Shown piece after piece: positions 49,973 to 59,419 of a stretch of 64,000 nt of DNA (position 1 is the stretch's first letter; each line of letters opens with the position of its first letter). The position numbers and the translations under genes were made by a program. The notes below the pieces were generated by a model. It was not told where the DNA came from. It saw only the letters and a list, made by a program, of their open reading frames with translations, and ran no database searches. The stretch comes from Pseudomonas canadensis. Lineage in GTDB: Bacteria; Pseudomonadota; Gammaproteobacteria; Pseudomonadales; Pseudomonadaceae. The stretch lies in assembly GCF_000503215.1 (NCBI RefSeq), contig NZ_KI628539.1, positions 62,001 to 126,000 on the forward strand, read 5' to 3'.

Positions 49973-51511
49973 ATGAATCTGCTCAAATCGTTGGCCGCCG
50001 TCAGCTCTATCACAATGATCTCCCGGGTTCTGGGGTTTGTACGCGACACGCTGCTGGCGCGCATTTTCGGCGCCAGCATGGCCACGGATGCCTTCTTTAT
50101 CGCCTTTAAACTGCCCAACCTGCTGCGGCGGATCTTTGCCGAAGGTGCGTTTTCCCAGGCCTTCGTGCCGATCCTGGCCGAATACAAGACCCAGCAGGGC
50201 GAGGAAGCCACCCGCACCTTTATTGCCTATGTTTCGGGCCTGTTGACCCTGGTGTTGATGTTGGTGACCGTGCTCGGCATGCTCGCCGCCCCCTGGGTGA
50301 TCTGGGCCACGGCGCCCGGTTTTGCCAATACCCCGGAAAAATTCGCGCTGACCACCGACCTGTTGCGCGTGACCTTTCCTTATATATTGCTGATCTCCCT
50401 CTCATCCCTGGCCGGGGCGATCCTCAATACCTGGAACCGTTTCTCGGTGCCGGCCTTCGTGCCGACCCTGCTGAACGTCAGCATGATTATTTTCGCGCTG
50501 TTCCTTACGCCATACTTTGATCCACCGGTGATGGCCCTGGGCTGGGCGGTACTGGCCGGCGGCCTGGCGCAATTGCTCTATCAACTACCGCACCTGAAAA
50601 AGATTGGCATGCTTGTCTTGCCGCGCCTGAACCTCAAGGACACCGGCGTATGGCGCGTGATGCGCAATATGCTGCCAGCGATCCTCGGTGTGTCGGTCAG
50701 TCAGATTTCCCTGATCATCAATACCGCGTTCGCCTCGCTGCTGGTCTCAGGCTCGGTGTCGTGGATGTACTACGCCGACCGCCTCATGGAATTGCCGTCC
50801 GGCGTGCTGGGCGTGGCGCTGGGCACGATTCTGCTGCCAACCCTGGCGCGCACTTACGCCAGCAAGGATCGCCAGGAGTATTCGCGCATCCTCGATTGGG
50901 GGTTGCGCCTGTGCTTTGTGCTGGTGCTGCCATGTGCGCTGGCGCTGGGGATCCTGGCCGAACCGTTGACCGTGTCGCTGTTTCAATACGGTCAGTTCGA
51001 TGCCCATGACGCCTTGATGACCCAGCACGCGCTGGTCGCCTATTCCGTCGGGCTGCTCGGCATCATCGTGATCAAAGTGCTGGCTCCCGGCTTCTATGCC
51101 CAGCAAAACATCCGTACGCCGGTGAAAATCGCGATATTCACGCTAATCGTCACGCAACTGCTCAACCTGGTGTTTATCGGCCCGCTGGCCCACGCCGGCC
51201 TTGCCCTGGCGATCAGTGCCGGTGCTTGCATCAACGCCGGGCTGTTGTTTTACCAATTGCGTAAGCAGCAGATGTTCCAGCCGCAGCCAGGCTGGGGCCT
51301 GTTTGCCCTCAAGTTGCTGGTGGCGGTGGCCATGATGTCGGCCGTGCTGTTGGGCCTGATGCACTTCATGCCGGCGTGGGAGGAAGGTCATATGCTGGAG
51401 CGCTTCATGCGTCTTGGCGTGTTGGTCGTCGCGGGTGTGGTGGTGTACTTCGGGATGTTGCTGCTGCAAGGCTTCCGCCTGAGGGATTTCAATCGCAAGT
51501 CCCTGGGTTAG
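49973..51511 (+). CDS. murJ: Lipid II flippase MurJ
   Basis: 512 aa MOP-superfamily flippase with 14 predicted transmembrane helices, exporting lipid II for peptidoglycan. The start NLLKSLAAVSSITMISRVLGFVRDTLLARIFGASMATDAFFIAFKLPNLLRR is the family signature, with the essential Arg residues (RVLGFVRD, LPNLLRRIFAEGAFSQAFVP). Followed by the ribF-ileS block as in P. aeruginosa. Confidence 0.97.
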   Translation: MNLLKSLAAVSSITMISRVLGFVRDTLLARIFGASMATDAFFIAFKLPNLLRRIFAEGAFSQAFVPILAEYKTQQGEEATRTFIAYVSGLLTLVLMLVTVLGMLAAPWVIWATAPGFANTPEKFALTTDLLRVTFPYILLISLSSLAGAILNTWNRFSVPAFVPTLLNVSMIIFALFLTPYFDPPVMALGWAVLAGGLAQLLYQLPHLKKIGMLVLPRLNLKDTGVWRVMRNMLPAILGVSVSQISLIINTAFASLLVSGSVSWMYYADRLMELPSGVLGVALGTILLPTLARTYASKDRQEYSRILDWGLRLCFVLVLPCALALGILAEPLTVSLFQYGQFDAHDALMTQHALVAYSVGLLGIIVIKVLAPGFYAQQNIRTPVKIAIFTLIVTQLLNLVFIGPLAHAGLALAISAGACINAGLLFYQLRKQQMFQPQPGWGLFALKLLVAVAMMSAVLLGLMHFMPAWEEGHMLERFMRLGVLVVAGVVVYFGMLLLQGFRLRDFNRKSLG

Positions 51512-51522
51512 AGAGTTTGCCG

Positions 51523-51544
51523 CGATAAAACGGTTGTTTTATCG
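51523..51544 (+). terminator. Hairpin after murJ
   Basis: CGATAAAAC-GGTT-GTTTTATCG, a 9-bp A/T-rich stem 11 bp after murJ. No clean T-run follows, so termination is possible but unproven. Confidence 0.45.
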
Positions 51545-51573
51545 ATTCGATCCATTTGGCCTGTGCTGTTGCC

Positions 51574-51602
51574 TGTCGTCCGGGGCCGGGTGTGGTTATA
51601 AT
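51574..51602 (+). promoter_or_regulatory. ribF promoter candidate
   Basis: Perfect -10 TATAAT (51597-51602), 17 bp after a weak -35 TGTCGT (51574-51579), and 28 bp before the ribF ATG. Confidence 0.6.
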
Positions 51603-51630
51603 CGACCACTTTATGAGCAAGAAGCGCGTT

Positions 51631-52569
51631 ATGCAGCTGGTTCGAGGTCTCCACAACCTGCGCCCCGAGCATCGGGGCTGCGTCGCCACTATTGGCAACT
51701 TTGACGGTGTTCACCGTGGCCACCAGGCTATCCTGGCTCGGCTGCGCGAACGCGCGGTCGAGTTGGGCGTGCCCAGCTGCGTGGTGATTTTCGAGCCACA
51801 GCCGCGGGAATACTTTACCCCCGAGACCGCGCCGGCCCGCCTGGCCCGCCTGCGGGACAAGCTGCAATTGCTGGCAGAAGAGGGCGTGGACCGTGTCCTC
51901 TGCCTGGCCTTCAACCAGCGTTTGCAAAGCCTGAGCGCCGCCGAGTTCGTCGACCGCATCCTGGTTGATGGCCTGGGCGTGCAGCATTTGGAGGTCGGTG
52001 ACGACTTCCGCTTTGGTTGCGACCGCGTCGGGGATTTCGATTTCCTGCAGCATGCGGGCGTCAACCAGGGGTTTACCGTCGAAGCCGCACAAACCGTCGA
52101 ACTGGACGGCCTGCGCGTGAGCAGTACCCAGGTGCGTAATGCCCTGGCCGCTGCCGACTTCGCCTTGGCCGAGCGTTTGCTCGGTCGCCCGTTCCGCATT
52201 GCCGGAAGGGTCCTGCACGGCCAGAAGCTGGCGCGCCAATTGGGCACGCCAACCGCCAACGTGCAACTCAAGCGCCGTCGTGTGCCGCTGACCGGGGTTT
52301 ACCTCGTCAGCGTCGACATCGACGGCCAATCGTGGCCCGGAGTCGCCAACATAGGCGTCAGGCCCACGGTTGCAGGTGATGGCAAGGCCCACCTGGAAGT
52401 ACATCTGTTGGATTTTGCCGGTGATCTGTATGACCGGCGTTTGACGGTGGTTTTCCACCAGAAGCTGCGTGAAGAGCAGCGTTTCGCCTCCCTTGAGGCG
52501 TTGAAAACGGCGATCAATGCGGATGTCGCCGCCGCCCGTGCACTAGCCGCACCTAGCGCCCATCGCTAA
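51631..52569 (+). CDS. ribF: Bifunctional riboflavin kinase / FAD synthetase
   Basis: 312 aa making FMN and FAD. N-terminal FMN adenylyltransferase domain with ATIGNFDGVHRGHQAIL (about residues 17-33) and VRNALAAADF; C-terminal riboflavin kinase domain with GRVLHGQKLARQLGTPTANV and HLLDFAGDLYDRRL. Start taken at 51631 (MQLVRGLHNL), the family start; an ATG at 51613 is in frame but has no better ribosome site. Followed by ileS after 14 bp. Confidence 0.96.
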   Translation: MQLVRGLHNLRPEHRGCVATIGNFDGVHRGHQAILARLRERAVELGVPSCVVIFEPQPREYFTPETAPARLARLRDKLQLLAEEGVDRVLCLAFNQRLQSLSAAEFVDRILVDGLGVQHLEVGDDFRFGCDRVGDFDFLQHAGVNQGFTVEAAQTVELDGLRVSSTQVRNALAAADFALAERLLGRPFRIAGRVLHGQKLARQLGTPTANVQLKRRRVPLTGVYLVSVDIDGQSWPGVANIGVRPTVAGDGKAHLEVHLLDFAGDLYDRRLTVVFHQKLREEQRFASLEALKTAINADVAAARALAAPSAHR

Positions 52570-52583
52570 CCGAAGAGCCTTAA

Positions 52584-55415
52584 ATGACCGACTATAAAGC
52601 CACGCTAAACCTTCCGGACACCGCCTTCCCAATGAAGGCCGGCCTGCCACAGCGCGAACCGCAGATCCTGCAGCGCTGGGACAGTATTGGCCTGTACGGA
52701 AAGTTGCGCGAGATTGGCAAGGATCGTCCGAAATTCGTCCTGCACGACGGCCCTCCTTATGCCAATGGCACGATTCACATCGGTCATGCGCTGAACAAGA
52801 TTCTCAAGGACATGATCCTGCGCTCGAAAACCCTATCGGGCTTCGACGCGCCGTATGTTCCGGGTTGGGACTGCCACGGCCTGCCGATCGAACACAAAGT
52901 CGAAGTGACCTACGGCAAGAACCTGGGCGCGGATAAAACCCGCGAACTGTGCCGTGCCTACGCCACGGAGCAAATCGAAGGGCAGAAGTCCGAATTCATC
53001 CGCCTGGGCGTGCTCGGCGAGTGGGACAACCCGTACAAGACCATGAACTTCAAGAACGAGGCCGGGGAAATCCGTGCCTTGGCCGAAATCGTCAAGGGCG
53101 GTTTCGTGTTCAAGGGCCTCAAGCCCGTGAACTGGTGCTTCGACTGTGGTTCGGCCCTGGCCGAAGCGGAAGTCGAGTACGAAGACAAGAAGTCCTCGAC
53201 CATCGACGTGGCCTTCCCGATCGCCGACGAGGCCAAGCTGGCCGAGGCCTTTGGCCTGGCTTCGCTGGCCAAGCCAGCCGCCATCGTGATCTGGACCACC
53301 ACCCCGTGGACCATCCCGGCCAACCAGGCGCTGAACGTGCACCCGGAATTCACCTACGCCCTGGTGGACGTCGGTGACCGCCTATTGGTGCTGGCCGAGG
53401 AAATGGTCGAGGCCTGCCTGGCCCGCTACGAGCTGCAAGGTTCGGTCATCGCCACCACCACCGGCTCCGCGCTGGAACTGATCAACTTCCGCCACCCGTT
53501 CTATGACCGTCTGTCGCCGGTGTACCTGGCTGACTACGTTGAACTGGGCTCGGGCACCGGTATCGTTCACTGCTCGCCTGCCTATGGCGTAGACGACTTT
53601 GTGATCTGCAAGAAGTACGGCCTGGTCAACGACGACATCATCAACCCGGTGCAAAGCAACGGTGTTTACGTGCCGTCGCTGGAGTTCTTCGGCGGCCAGT
53701 TCATCTTCAAGGCCGATCAGCCGATCATCGAAAAACTGCGCGAAGTCGGTGCGCTGATGCAAACCGCCACCATCCAGCACAGCTACATGCACTGCTGGCG
53801 CCACAAGACCCCGCTGATCTACCGCGCCACCGCGCAGTGGTTCATCGGCATGGACAAAGAGCCAACCAGCGGCGACACGCTGCGTGTCCGCTCGCTCAAA
53901 GCCATCGAAGACACCCAGTTCGTCCCGGCCTGGGGCCAGGCGCGCCTGCACTCGATGATCGCCAACCGTCCGGACTGGTGCATCTCCCGCCAGCGTAACT
54001 GGGGCGTGCCGATCCCGTTCTTCCTGAACAAGGAAAGCGGCGAGCTGCACCCACGTACCGTCGAACTGATGGAGCAGGTGGCCCAACGCGTTGAACAGGA
54101 AGGCATCGAGGCCTGGTTCAAGCTGGACGCCGCCGAACTGCTGGGCGACGAAGCGCCGCAGTACGACAAGATCAGCGACACCCTGGACGTGTGGTTCGAC
54201 TCCGGCACCACTCACTGGCACGTGCTGCGCGGCTCGCACCCGATGGGTCACGAAACCGGTCCGCGTGCCGACCTGTACCTGGAAGGCTCGGACCAACACC
54301 GTGGCTGGTTCCACTCGTCGTTGCTGACCGGTTGCGCCATCGACAACCACGCGCCGTACCGCGAACTGCTGACTCACGGTTTTACCGTCGACGAGACGGG
54401 CCGCAAAATGTCCAAGTCGCTGAAGAACGTGATCGAGCCGAAGAAGATCAACGACACCCTGGGCGCCGACATCATGCGTCTGTGGGTTGCGTCGACCGAC
54501 TATTCGGGCGAAATCGCCGTGTCGGACCAGATCCTGGCCCGCAGCGCCGATGCCTACCGCCGTATCCGCAATACCGCACGTTTCCTGCTGTCGAACCTGA
54601 CCGGTTTCAACCCGGCCACCGACATCCTGGCGGCTGAGGACATGCTCGCCCTCGACCGTTGGGCCGTGGACCGTACCCTGTTGCTGCAACGCGAGTTGCA
54701 GGAAAACTACGGCGAGTATCGCTTCTGGAACGTGTACTCGAAGATCCACAACTTCTGCGTGCAGGAACTGGGTGGTTTCTACCTCGACATCATCAAGGAC
54801 CGCCAGTACACCACCGGCGCCAACAGCAAGGCGCGCCGCTCGGCGCAGACCGCGCTGTTCCACATCTCCGAAGCGCTGGTGCGCTGGATCGCGCCGATCC
54901 TGGCCTTCACCGCCGACGAACTGTGGGAATACCTGCCGGGCGAGCGCAACGAGTCCGTGATGCTCAACACCTGGTACGAAGGCCTGACCGAACTGCCGGC
55001 CGACTTCGAACTGGGCCGCGAGTACTGGGAAGGCGTGATGGCCGTGAAGGTTGCGGTGAACAAGGAGCTGGAAGTGCAACGTGCGGCCAAGGCCGTCGGT
55101 GGCAACCTGCAAGCCGAAGTCACCCTGTTTGCCGAGGAAGGCCTGACCGCCGACCTGGCCAAGCTGAGCAACGAACTGCGCTTCGTGCTGATCACCTCTA
55201 CCGCGAGCCTGGCGCCATTCGCCCAGGCCCCGGCGGACGCGGTCGCCACCGAAGTGCCGGGCCTCAAGCTCAAAGTGGTCAAGTCGGCCTTCCCTAAATG
55301 CGCCCGTTGCTGGCACTGCCGTGAAGATGTTGGCGTGAACCCTGAGCATCCGGAAATCTGTGGTCGTTGCGTCGACAACATCTCGGGTGCTGGTGAGGTT
55401 CGCCACTATGCCTGA
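52584..55415 (+). CDS. ileS: Isoleucyl-tRNA synthetase
   Basis: 943 aa class I synthetase. HIGH motif in NGTIHIGHALNKI (about residues 58-68), KMSKS in GRKMSKSLKN (~603-612), CP1 editing domain between them, and the C-terminal zinc site CARCWHC...CGRC. This is the eubacterial, mupirocin-sensitive-type IleRS by its C-terminal zinc finger. Overlaps lspA by 8 bp. Confidence 0.98.
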   Translation: MTDYKATLNLPDTAFPMKAGLPQREPQILQRWDSIGLYGKLREIGKDRPKFVLHDGPPYANGTIHIGHALNKILKDMILRSKTLSGFDAPYVPGWDCHGLPIEHKVEVTYGKNLGADKTRELCRAYATEQIEGQKSEFIRLGVLGEWDNPYKTMNFKNEAGEIRALAEIVKGGFVFKGLKPVNWCFDCGSALAEAEVEYEDKKSSTIDVAFPIADEAKLAEAFGLASLAKPAAIVIWTTTPWTIPANQALNVHPEFTYALVDVGDRLLVLAEEMVEACLARYELQGSVIATTTGSALELINFRHPFYDRLSPVYLADYVELGSGTGIVHCSPAYGVDDFVICKKYGLVNDDIINPVQSNGVYVPSLEFFGGQFIFKADQPIIEKLREVGALMQTATIQHSYMHCWRHKTPLIYRATAQWFIGMDKEPTSGDTLRVRSLKAIEDTQFVPAWGQARLHSMIANRPDWCISRQRNWGVPIPFFLNKESGELHPRTVELMEQVAQRVEQEGIEAWFKLDAAELLGDEAPQYDKISDTLDVWFDSGTTHWHVLRGSHPMGHETGPRADLYLEGSDQHRGWFHSSLLTGCAIDNHAPYRELLTHGFTVDETGRKMSKSLKNVIEPKKINDTLGADIMRLWVASTDYSGEIAVSDQILARSADAYRRIRNTARFLLSNLTGFNPATDILAAEDMLALDRWAVDRTLLLQRELQENYGEYRFWNVYSKIHNFCVQELGGFYLDIIKDRQYTTGANSKARRSAQTALFHISEALVRWIAPILAFTADELWEYLPGERNESVMLNTWYEGLTELPADFELGREYWEGVMAVKVAVNKELEVQRAAKAVGGNLQAEVTLFAEEGLTADLAKLSNELRFVLITSTASLAPFAQAPADAVATEVPGLKLKVVKSAFPKCARCWHCREDVGVNPEHPEICGRCVDNISGAGEVRHYA

Positions 55416-55917
55416 TACCAGTCGTTTCGGACGTCTGGGCTGGCTCGTACTGAGTCTGCTGGTCCTGGTCATCGACCAGGTCAGCAAGGCTCATTTCGAA
55501 GGCTCCCTGCAGATGTTCCAGCAGATCGTGGTGATCCCGGATTACTTCAGCTGGACCCTGGCCTACAACACTGGCGCCGCGTTCAGCTTTTTGGCGGATA
55601 GCGGCGGCTGGCAGCGCTGGCTGTTCGCCTTGATCGCCGTGGTCGTCAGTGCGGTGCTGGTGGTGTGGCTCAAGCGTCTTGGCCGTGATGACACCTGGCT
55701 GGCGATCGCCTTGGCGCTGGTATTGGGCGGTGCGCTGGGCAATCTTTACGACCGCATTGCCCTCGGCCATGTGATCGACTTTATCCTGGTGCATTGGCAG
55801 AACCGCTGGTACTTCCCGGCGTTCAACTTTGCCGACAGCGCCATCACCGTCGGTGCAATCATGCTGGCGTTGGACATGTTCAAAAGTAAGAAAACCGGAG
55901 AGACCGTCAATGACTGA
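55408..55917 (+). CDS. lspA: Lipoprotein signal peptidase
   Basis: 169 aa inner-membrane aspartyl protease that cleaves prolipoproteins after lipidation. Four transmembrane helices; catalytic Asp residues in GNLYDRIALGHVIDF and FNFADSAI. Start at 55408 lies inside the end of ileS. Overlaps fkpB by 8 bp. It would process HrcJ, HrpT, LolB and BamD made from this window. Confidence 0.97.
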   Translation: MPDTSRFGRLGWLVLSLLVLVIDQVSKAHFEGSLQMFQQIVVIPDYFSWTLAYNTGAAFSFLADSGGWQRWLFALIAVVVSAVLVVWLKRLGRDDTWLAIALALVLGGALGNLYDRIALGHVIDFILVHWQNRWYFPAFNFADSAITVGAIMLALDMFKSKKTGETVND

Positions 55918-56362
55918 TCAGGTATTGGCTGAGCAACGCATCGGCCAGAACACGGAAGTCACCTTGCATTTCGCACTGCGCCTGGAGAATGGCGATACGG
56001 TCGACAGCACGTTCGACAAAGCCCCGGCCACCTTCAAGGTCGGCGATGGCAACCTGCTGCCGGGTTTCGAAGCGGCCCTGTTCGGCTTCAAGGCTGGCGA
56101 CAAGCGCACCCTGCAGATCCTGCCGGAAAACGCCTTTGGCCAGCCCAACCCGCAAAACGTGCAGATCATCCCGCGTTCGCAGTTCCAGGACATGGACCTG
56201 TCGGAAGGCTTGTTGGTGATCTTCAACGATGCGGCGAATACCGAACTGCCTGGTGTGGTAAAAACCTTCGATGACGCGCAAGTGACCATCGACTTCAACC
56301 ACCCGTTGGCCGGTAAAACCTTGACCTTTGATGTTGAAATCATCGACGTTAAAGCGATCTAA
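55910..56362 (+). CDS. fkpB: FKBP-type peptidyl-prolyl isomerase FkpB (SlpA)
   Basis: 150 aa SlyD-like FKBP without the His-rich tail. VTLHFALRLENGDTVDSTFDKAPATF, GDGNLLPGFEAALFGFKAGDK and PENAFGQPNPQNVQIIPRSQF motifs. Start at 55910 has GGAGAG 8-13 nt upstream. Conserved lspA-fkpB-ispH order. Followed by a REPIN. Confidence 0.95.
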   Translation: MTDQVLAEQRIGQNTEVTLHFALRLENGDTVDSTFDKAPATFKVGDGNLLPGFEAALFGFKAGDKRTLQILPENAFGQPNPQNVQIIPRSQFQDMDLSEGLLVIFNDAANTELPGVVKTFDDAQVTIDFNHPLAGKTLTFDVEIIDVKAI

Positions 56363-56395
56363 CAGATGAAACCGGCGCCTGCGAGCGCTGGCCTG

Positions 56396-56482
56396 TGTAG
56401 GAGCCGGCTTGCCGGCGATGCAGACGCCTCGGTGTATCGTCGACACCGCGGTGATGTTATCGCCGGCAAGCCGGCTCCTACA
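56396..56482. repeat. REPIN, TGTAGGAGCCGGC type
   Basis: Arms TGTAGGAGCCGGCTTGCCGG(CGA) at 56396-56418 and the reverse complement at 56460-56482; the loop holds a nested imperfect palindrome (CCTCGGTGT / ACACCGCGG). It separates fkpB from ispH within an otherwise tight block. Confidence 0.93.
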
Positions 56483-56547
56483 GGACTCGGCGCTCGCAAG
56501 GGCCCGAGTTGATCCATTTTCTTGCCCTGCAAGACACGAGGCACAGC

Positions 56548-57495
56548 ATGCAAATCAAACTCGCCAACCCCCGTGGCTTCTGCGCCGGCGTGGACCGGGC
56601 GATCGAAATCGTCAACCGCGCCCTGGAAGTCTTCGGGCCGCCGATTTACGTGCGTCATGAAGTCGTCCACAACAAATTCGTGGTCGAAGACCTGCGCGCG
56701 CGCGGCGCCATCTTTGTCGAAGAGCTGGACCAGGTGCCGGACGACGTCATTGTCATCTTCAGCGCCCACGGTGTTTCCCAGGCCGTGCGTACCGAAGCGG
56801 CAGGCCGTGGCCTCAAAGTCTTCGATGCGACCTGCCCGCTGGTCACCAAGGTGCATATCGAAGTGGCGCGCTACAGCCGTGACGGTCGAGAGTGCATCCT
56901 GATTGGCCATGCCGGCCACCCGGAAGTCGAAGGCACCATGGGCCAGTATGACGCCAGCAATGGCGGGGCGATTTACCTGGTGGAAGACGAAAAAGATGTC
57001 GCCAGCCTGCAGGTGCACAACCCCGAGCGCCTGGCATTCGTGACCCAGACTACCTTGTCCATGGATGACACCAGCCGCGTGATCGACGCGCTGCGCAGCC
57101 GCTTCCCGGCGATTGGCGGCCCACGCAAGGACGACATCTGCTACGCCACTCAAAACCGGCAGGACGCGGTCAAGCAACTGGCCGATGAATGCGATGTGGT
57201 TTTGGTTGTCGGCAGCCCTAACAGCTCAAACTCCAACCGCCTGCGTGAGTTGGCTGAACGCATGGCAACGCCGGCGTACCTGATCGATGGCGCCGAAGAC
57301 ATGCAACGCAGCTGGTTCGATGGCGTCGAGCGTATCGGTATCACGGCGGGCGCTTCGGCCCCGGAAGTGCTGGTGCGCGGCGTTATCCAGCAGTTGCATG
57401 CCTGGGGCGCCACTGGTGCCGATGAGCTGGCTGGCCGTGAAGAGAACATCACCTTCTCCATGCCCAAGGAGCTGCGGGTTCGCTCGCTGCTCTGA
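56548..57495 (+). CDS. ispH: 4-hydroxy-3-methylbut-2-enyl diphosphate reductase
   Basis: 315 aa [4Fe-4S] enzyme for the last step of the MEP pathway. The three cluster cysteines are in GFCAGVDRAIE, ATCPLVTKVH and DDICYATQNRQ, and the catalytic Glu in HPEVEGTMGQ. Start at 56548 gives the normal MQIKLANPRGFCAGV N-terminus. Its last 47 bp overlap the 3' end of the convergent fimT. Confidence 0.97.
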   Translation: MQIKLANPRGFCAGVDRAIEIVNRALEVFGPPIYVRHEVVHNKFVVEDLRARGAIFVEELDQVPDDVIVIFSAHGVSQAVRTEAAGRGLKVFDATCPLVTKVHIEVARYSRDGRECILIGHAGHPEVEGTMGQYDASNGGAIYLVEDEKDVASLQVHNPERLAFVTQTTLSMDDTSRVIDALRSRFPAIGGPRKDDICYATQNRQDAVKQLADECDVVLVVGSPNSSNSNRLRELAERMATPAYLIDGAEDMQRSWFDGVERIGITAGASAPEVLVRGVIQQLHAWGATGADELAGREENITFSMPKELRVRSLL

Positions 57496-58030
57496 GTACC
57501 TGTGTGCCGGAGTAGCTCCGGCACAACGCCTGCTCGGCACGCTCGCTGCGCAGGCTGATGCGCCCGCTGGGCGCCAGTACGACCTGATACAGGCTCTGCG
57601 CCTGATCTGTGGCGCATACGTGCACGGTGCCAGCGCGAAAACCTCCTCCTGAAAACACCGGTTCGCCTAGTCCGCTGAAGCGCACCTGATTCTTGACAGG
57701 CCCATTGCCAACGATCGCCACGCCGCCATTGTCCTGGTGCTCCAGCAGTACTGGGTTGTCGTCATCCAGATAGCCGCGTCCGCTCACATCCACAATGACC
57801 CGCCAGCCCTGGCTCCAGTCGTCTTTCCGCGCATGAATCACCACCGGTTGGTTACGGGCGATGGCTTCAGTCCGGGCGTAGCGCAGGCCTGTGGCCAAGG
57901 ATTGCGCGACGCCCTGTCGCTGCTGTGATTCCAGCAAACCCTTGAAGCTGGGGGTGGCCAGGCTGGCCAGGATGCCGCTCACGATCAGCCCGAGCAGCAG
58001 TTCGATCAGGGTGAAGCCTTGTTGGCGCAT
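57449..58030 (-). CDS. fimT: GspH/FimT-type minor pseudopilin
   Basis: 193 aa from the ATG at 58030. Type III prepilin leader MRQQG followed by FTLIELLLGLIVSGILASLATPSF, cleaved before the Phe and methylated, then a GspH domain. Probably primes type IV pilus assembly. Upstream in-frame codons to 58111 add a non-family leader. The last ~25 residues are encoded across the ispH hairpin and the ispH 3' end, an unusual convergent overlap. Confidence 0.88.
   Translation of the reverse strand: MRQQGFTLIELLLGLIVSGILASLATPSFKGLLESQQRQGVAQSLATGLRYARTEAIARNQPVVIHARKDDWSQGWRVIVDVSGRGYLDDDNPVLLEHQDNGGVAIVGNGPVKNQVRFSGLGEPVFSGGGFRAGTVHVCATDQAQSLYQVVLAPSGRISLRSERAEQALCRSYSGTQVLRAASEPAAPWAWRR
57504..57524. 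terminator. Hairpin after ispH, inside fimT
   Basis: GTGCCGGAG-TAG-CTCCGGCAC, a 9-bp stem starting 8 bp after the ispH stop. No T-run follows. It is coding sequence of fimT on the other strand. Confidence 0.5.
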
Positions 58031-58210
58031 GTCTCGTCCGTCCTTGGATTCAGGTGAAGCACTAGGTATAGCGCCCAGTACGTTGCGCCGAATGATGGCC
58101 TTCATGTCCAAAGTATTTCCCTTTGTTCCGGGAGCAGCGCGAGCGAAAAACCGACGCTAGTCTTGGGTCGTACAGCAGATTTCTCCTGCTTTTTTCGGAC
58201 CTCGACACGG

Positions 58211-58708
58211 ATGACGACGGTAATGCTTGCTTGCCCCAACAGCGGTTTCCCCGAGGATTTTTCTAGGCGCCAAATCGGCATGACGCTGATCGAGGTGCTG
58301 GTTGCAGTGTTGATTCTCGCCATTGGCCTGCTGGGTGCGGCGGTGATCCAGCTCAATGCGCTCAAGTACACCGACAGTTCCAGGATGACCAGCCAGGCGA
58401 GTTTCATTGCCTACGACATGCTCGACCGAATCCGTGCCAATTCCGCTGTCGACTACTCCTGGGGGCGGGCCGAGCGTGATCCTGCCAGCAGTGCGTCAGC
58501 CAGCGTGCGCGACCTGGATTTGCATGATTTCGAGGCCAATATCCTCGGTTTTGCCGGGGCGAGCGCCAAAGGCTCGGTGTCGGTCAGTGCAGGCGAGGTG
58601 ACGGTCAGCATCAGTTGGGACGATAGCCGGGGCGCAAACAGACCGGGTGCCCGGGAAACATTCACCCTGACCAGCCGCATCGATGATGAGTCGAGGGGCG
58701 CGCAATGA
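58211..58708 (+). CDS. pilV: Minor pilin PilV-like
   Basis: About 165 aa. Prepilin motif RRQIG/MTLIEVLVAVLILAIGLLGAAVIQLNAL: +1 residue is Met and Glu5 is conserved; the leader is unusually long (23 residues from 58211, 19 from the ATG at 58223). PilV primes pilus assembly with PilW, PilX and PilE. An ATG at 58163 is less likely. Overlaps pilW by 4 bp. Confidence 0.85.
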   Translation: MTTVMLACPNSGFPEDFSRRQIGMTLIEVLVAVLILAIGLLGAAVIQLNALKYTDSSRMTSQASFIAYDMLDRIRANSAVDYSWGRAERDPASSASASVRDLDLHDFEANILGFAGASAKGSVSVSAGEVTVSISWDDSRGANRPGARETFTLTSRIDDESRGAQ

Positions 58709-59412
58709 GGTGGAGTGTTAGGGGATTCAGCTTGGTGGAATTGCTACTGGCGTTGGCCATGGGCTTGGTAGTGGTGCTTGGGGTCACCCAAGTGCTGATC
58801 AGTTCCAGAGCCACTCACGCCAGCCAGCAGGCCGCCATGTTGCTGCAGGACGATGCACGGTTCTCACTGGGCAAGATGACCCAGGATATTCGCCAGGCGG
58901 GCATGTTTGGCTGTTTGGCCACGGCGTCTATCGACAATGCCCCATCCGCTTTTGATCAGCCTGTCAGTTGGAAGGCCGAGGCGGGGGTGAAGTCGCTGTC
59001 GCTGGTGACAACTGATGTCGGTCTGGAAAGTGGCAAGCCTGACTGGACCGTATTGTCCGACTGCACGGGGACCGCCCAAGCGTATGTTGGCAGTGCGCCA
59101 GCGCCTGCCCCCGGACAGATCCGCTTTGCGCTGCGCCAGATCACCTACACCTTCGAAGCCGGCCAATTGAAAGTCAGTACGCCTGCGGCGCCTGCCAAGG
59201 CCGTGCTGGTGGATAACGTGCAGGCTTTCGATATCAGCTTTGGCGTGGCTGCCAAACCTTCGTCGACGGAGGTGGCGCGTTACGACGCGAGTCCGGCGGA
59301 CCTTGCCTTGATACGCAGTGTGCGCATCCTGATGACGCTGCAAGACCCAGCCGGGCGCGTGAAGGATCAAACCTACAGCGTCGTGGCGGCGCTGCGAAAC
59401 CGGCTGGGGTAG
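58705..59412 (+). CDS. pilW: Minor pilin PilW-like
   Basis: 235 aa. Prepilin leader ending in G before FSLVELLLALAMGLVVVLGVTQVLIS, with Glu5 retained, then the PilW domain (ATHASQQAAMLLQDDARFSLGKMTQDIRQAGMFGC). Coupled to pilV by ATGA-type overlap and followed by pilX after 7 bp. Confidence 0.92.
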   Translation: MRWSVRGFSLVELLLALAMGLVVVLGVTQVLISSRATHASQQAAMLLQDDARFSLGKMTQDIRQAGMFGCLATASIDNAPSAFDQPVSWKAEAGVKSLSLVTTDVGLESGKPDWTVLSDCTGTAQAYVGSAPAPAPGQIRFALRQITYTFEAGQLKVSTPAAPAKAVLVDNVQAFDISFGVAAKPSSTEVARYDASPADLALIRSVRILMTLQDPAGRVKDQTYSVVAALRNRLG

Positions 59413-59419
59413 GGGGGCC

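Noticed and set aside
53382..55487. 701-codon open frame on the minus strand
   Set aside because: Exact antisense shadow of ileS; such long frames are expected opposite high-GC genes with strong third-position bias.
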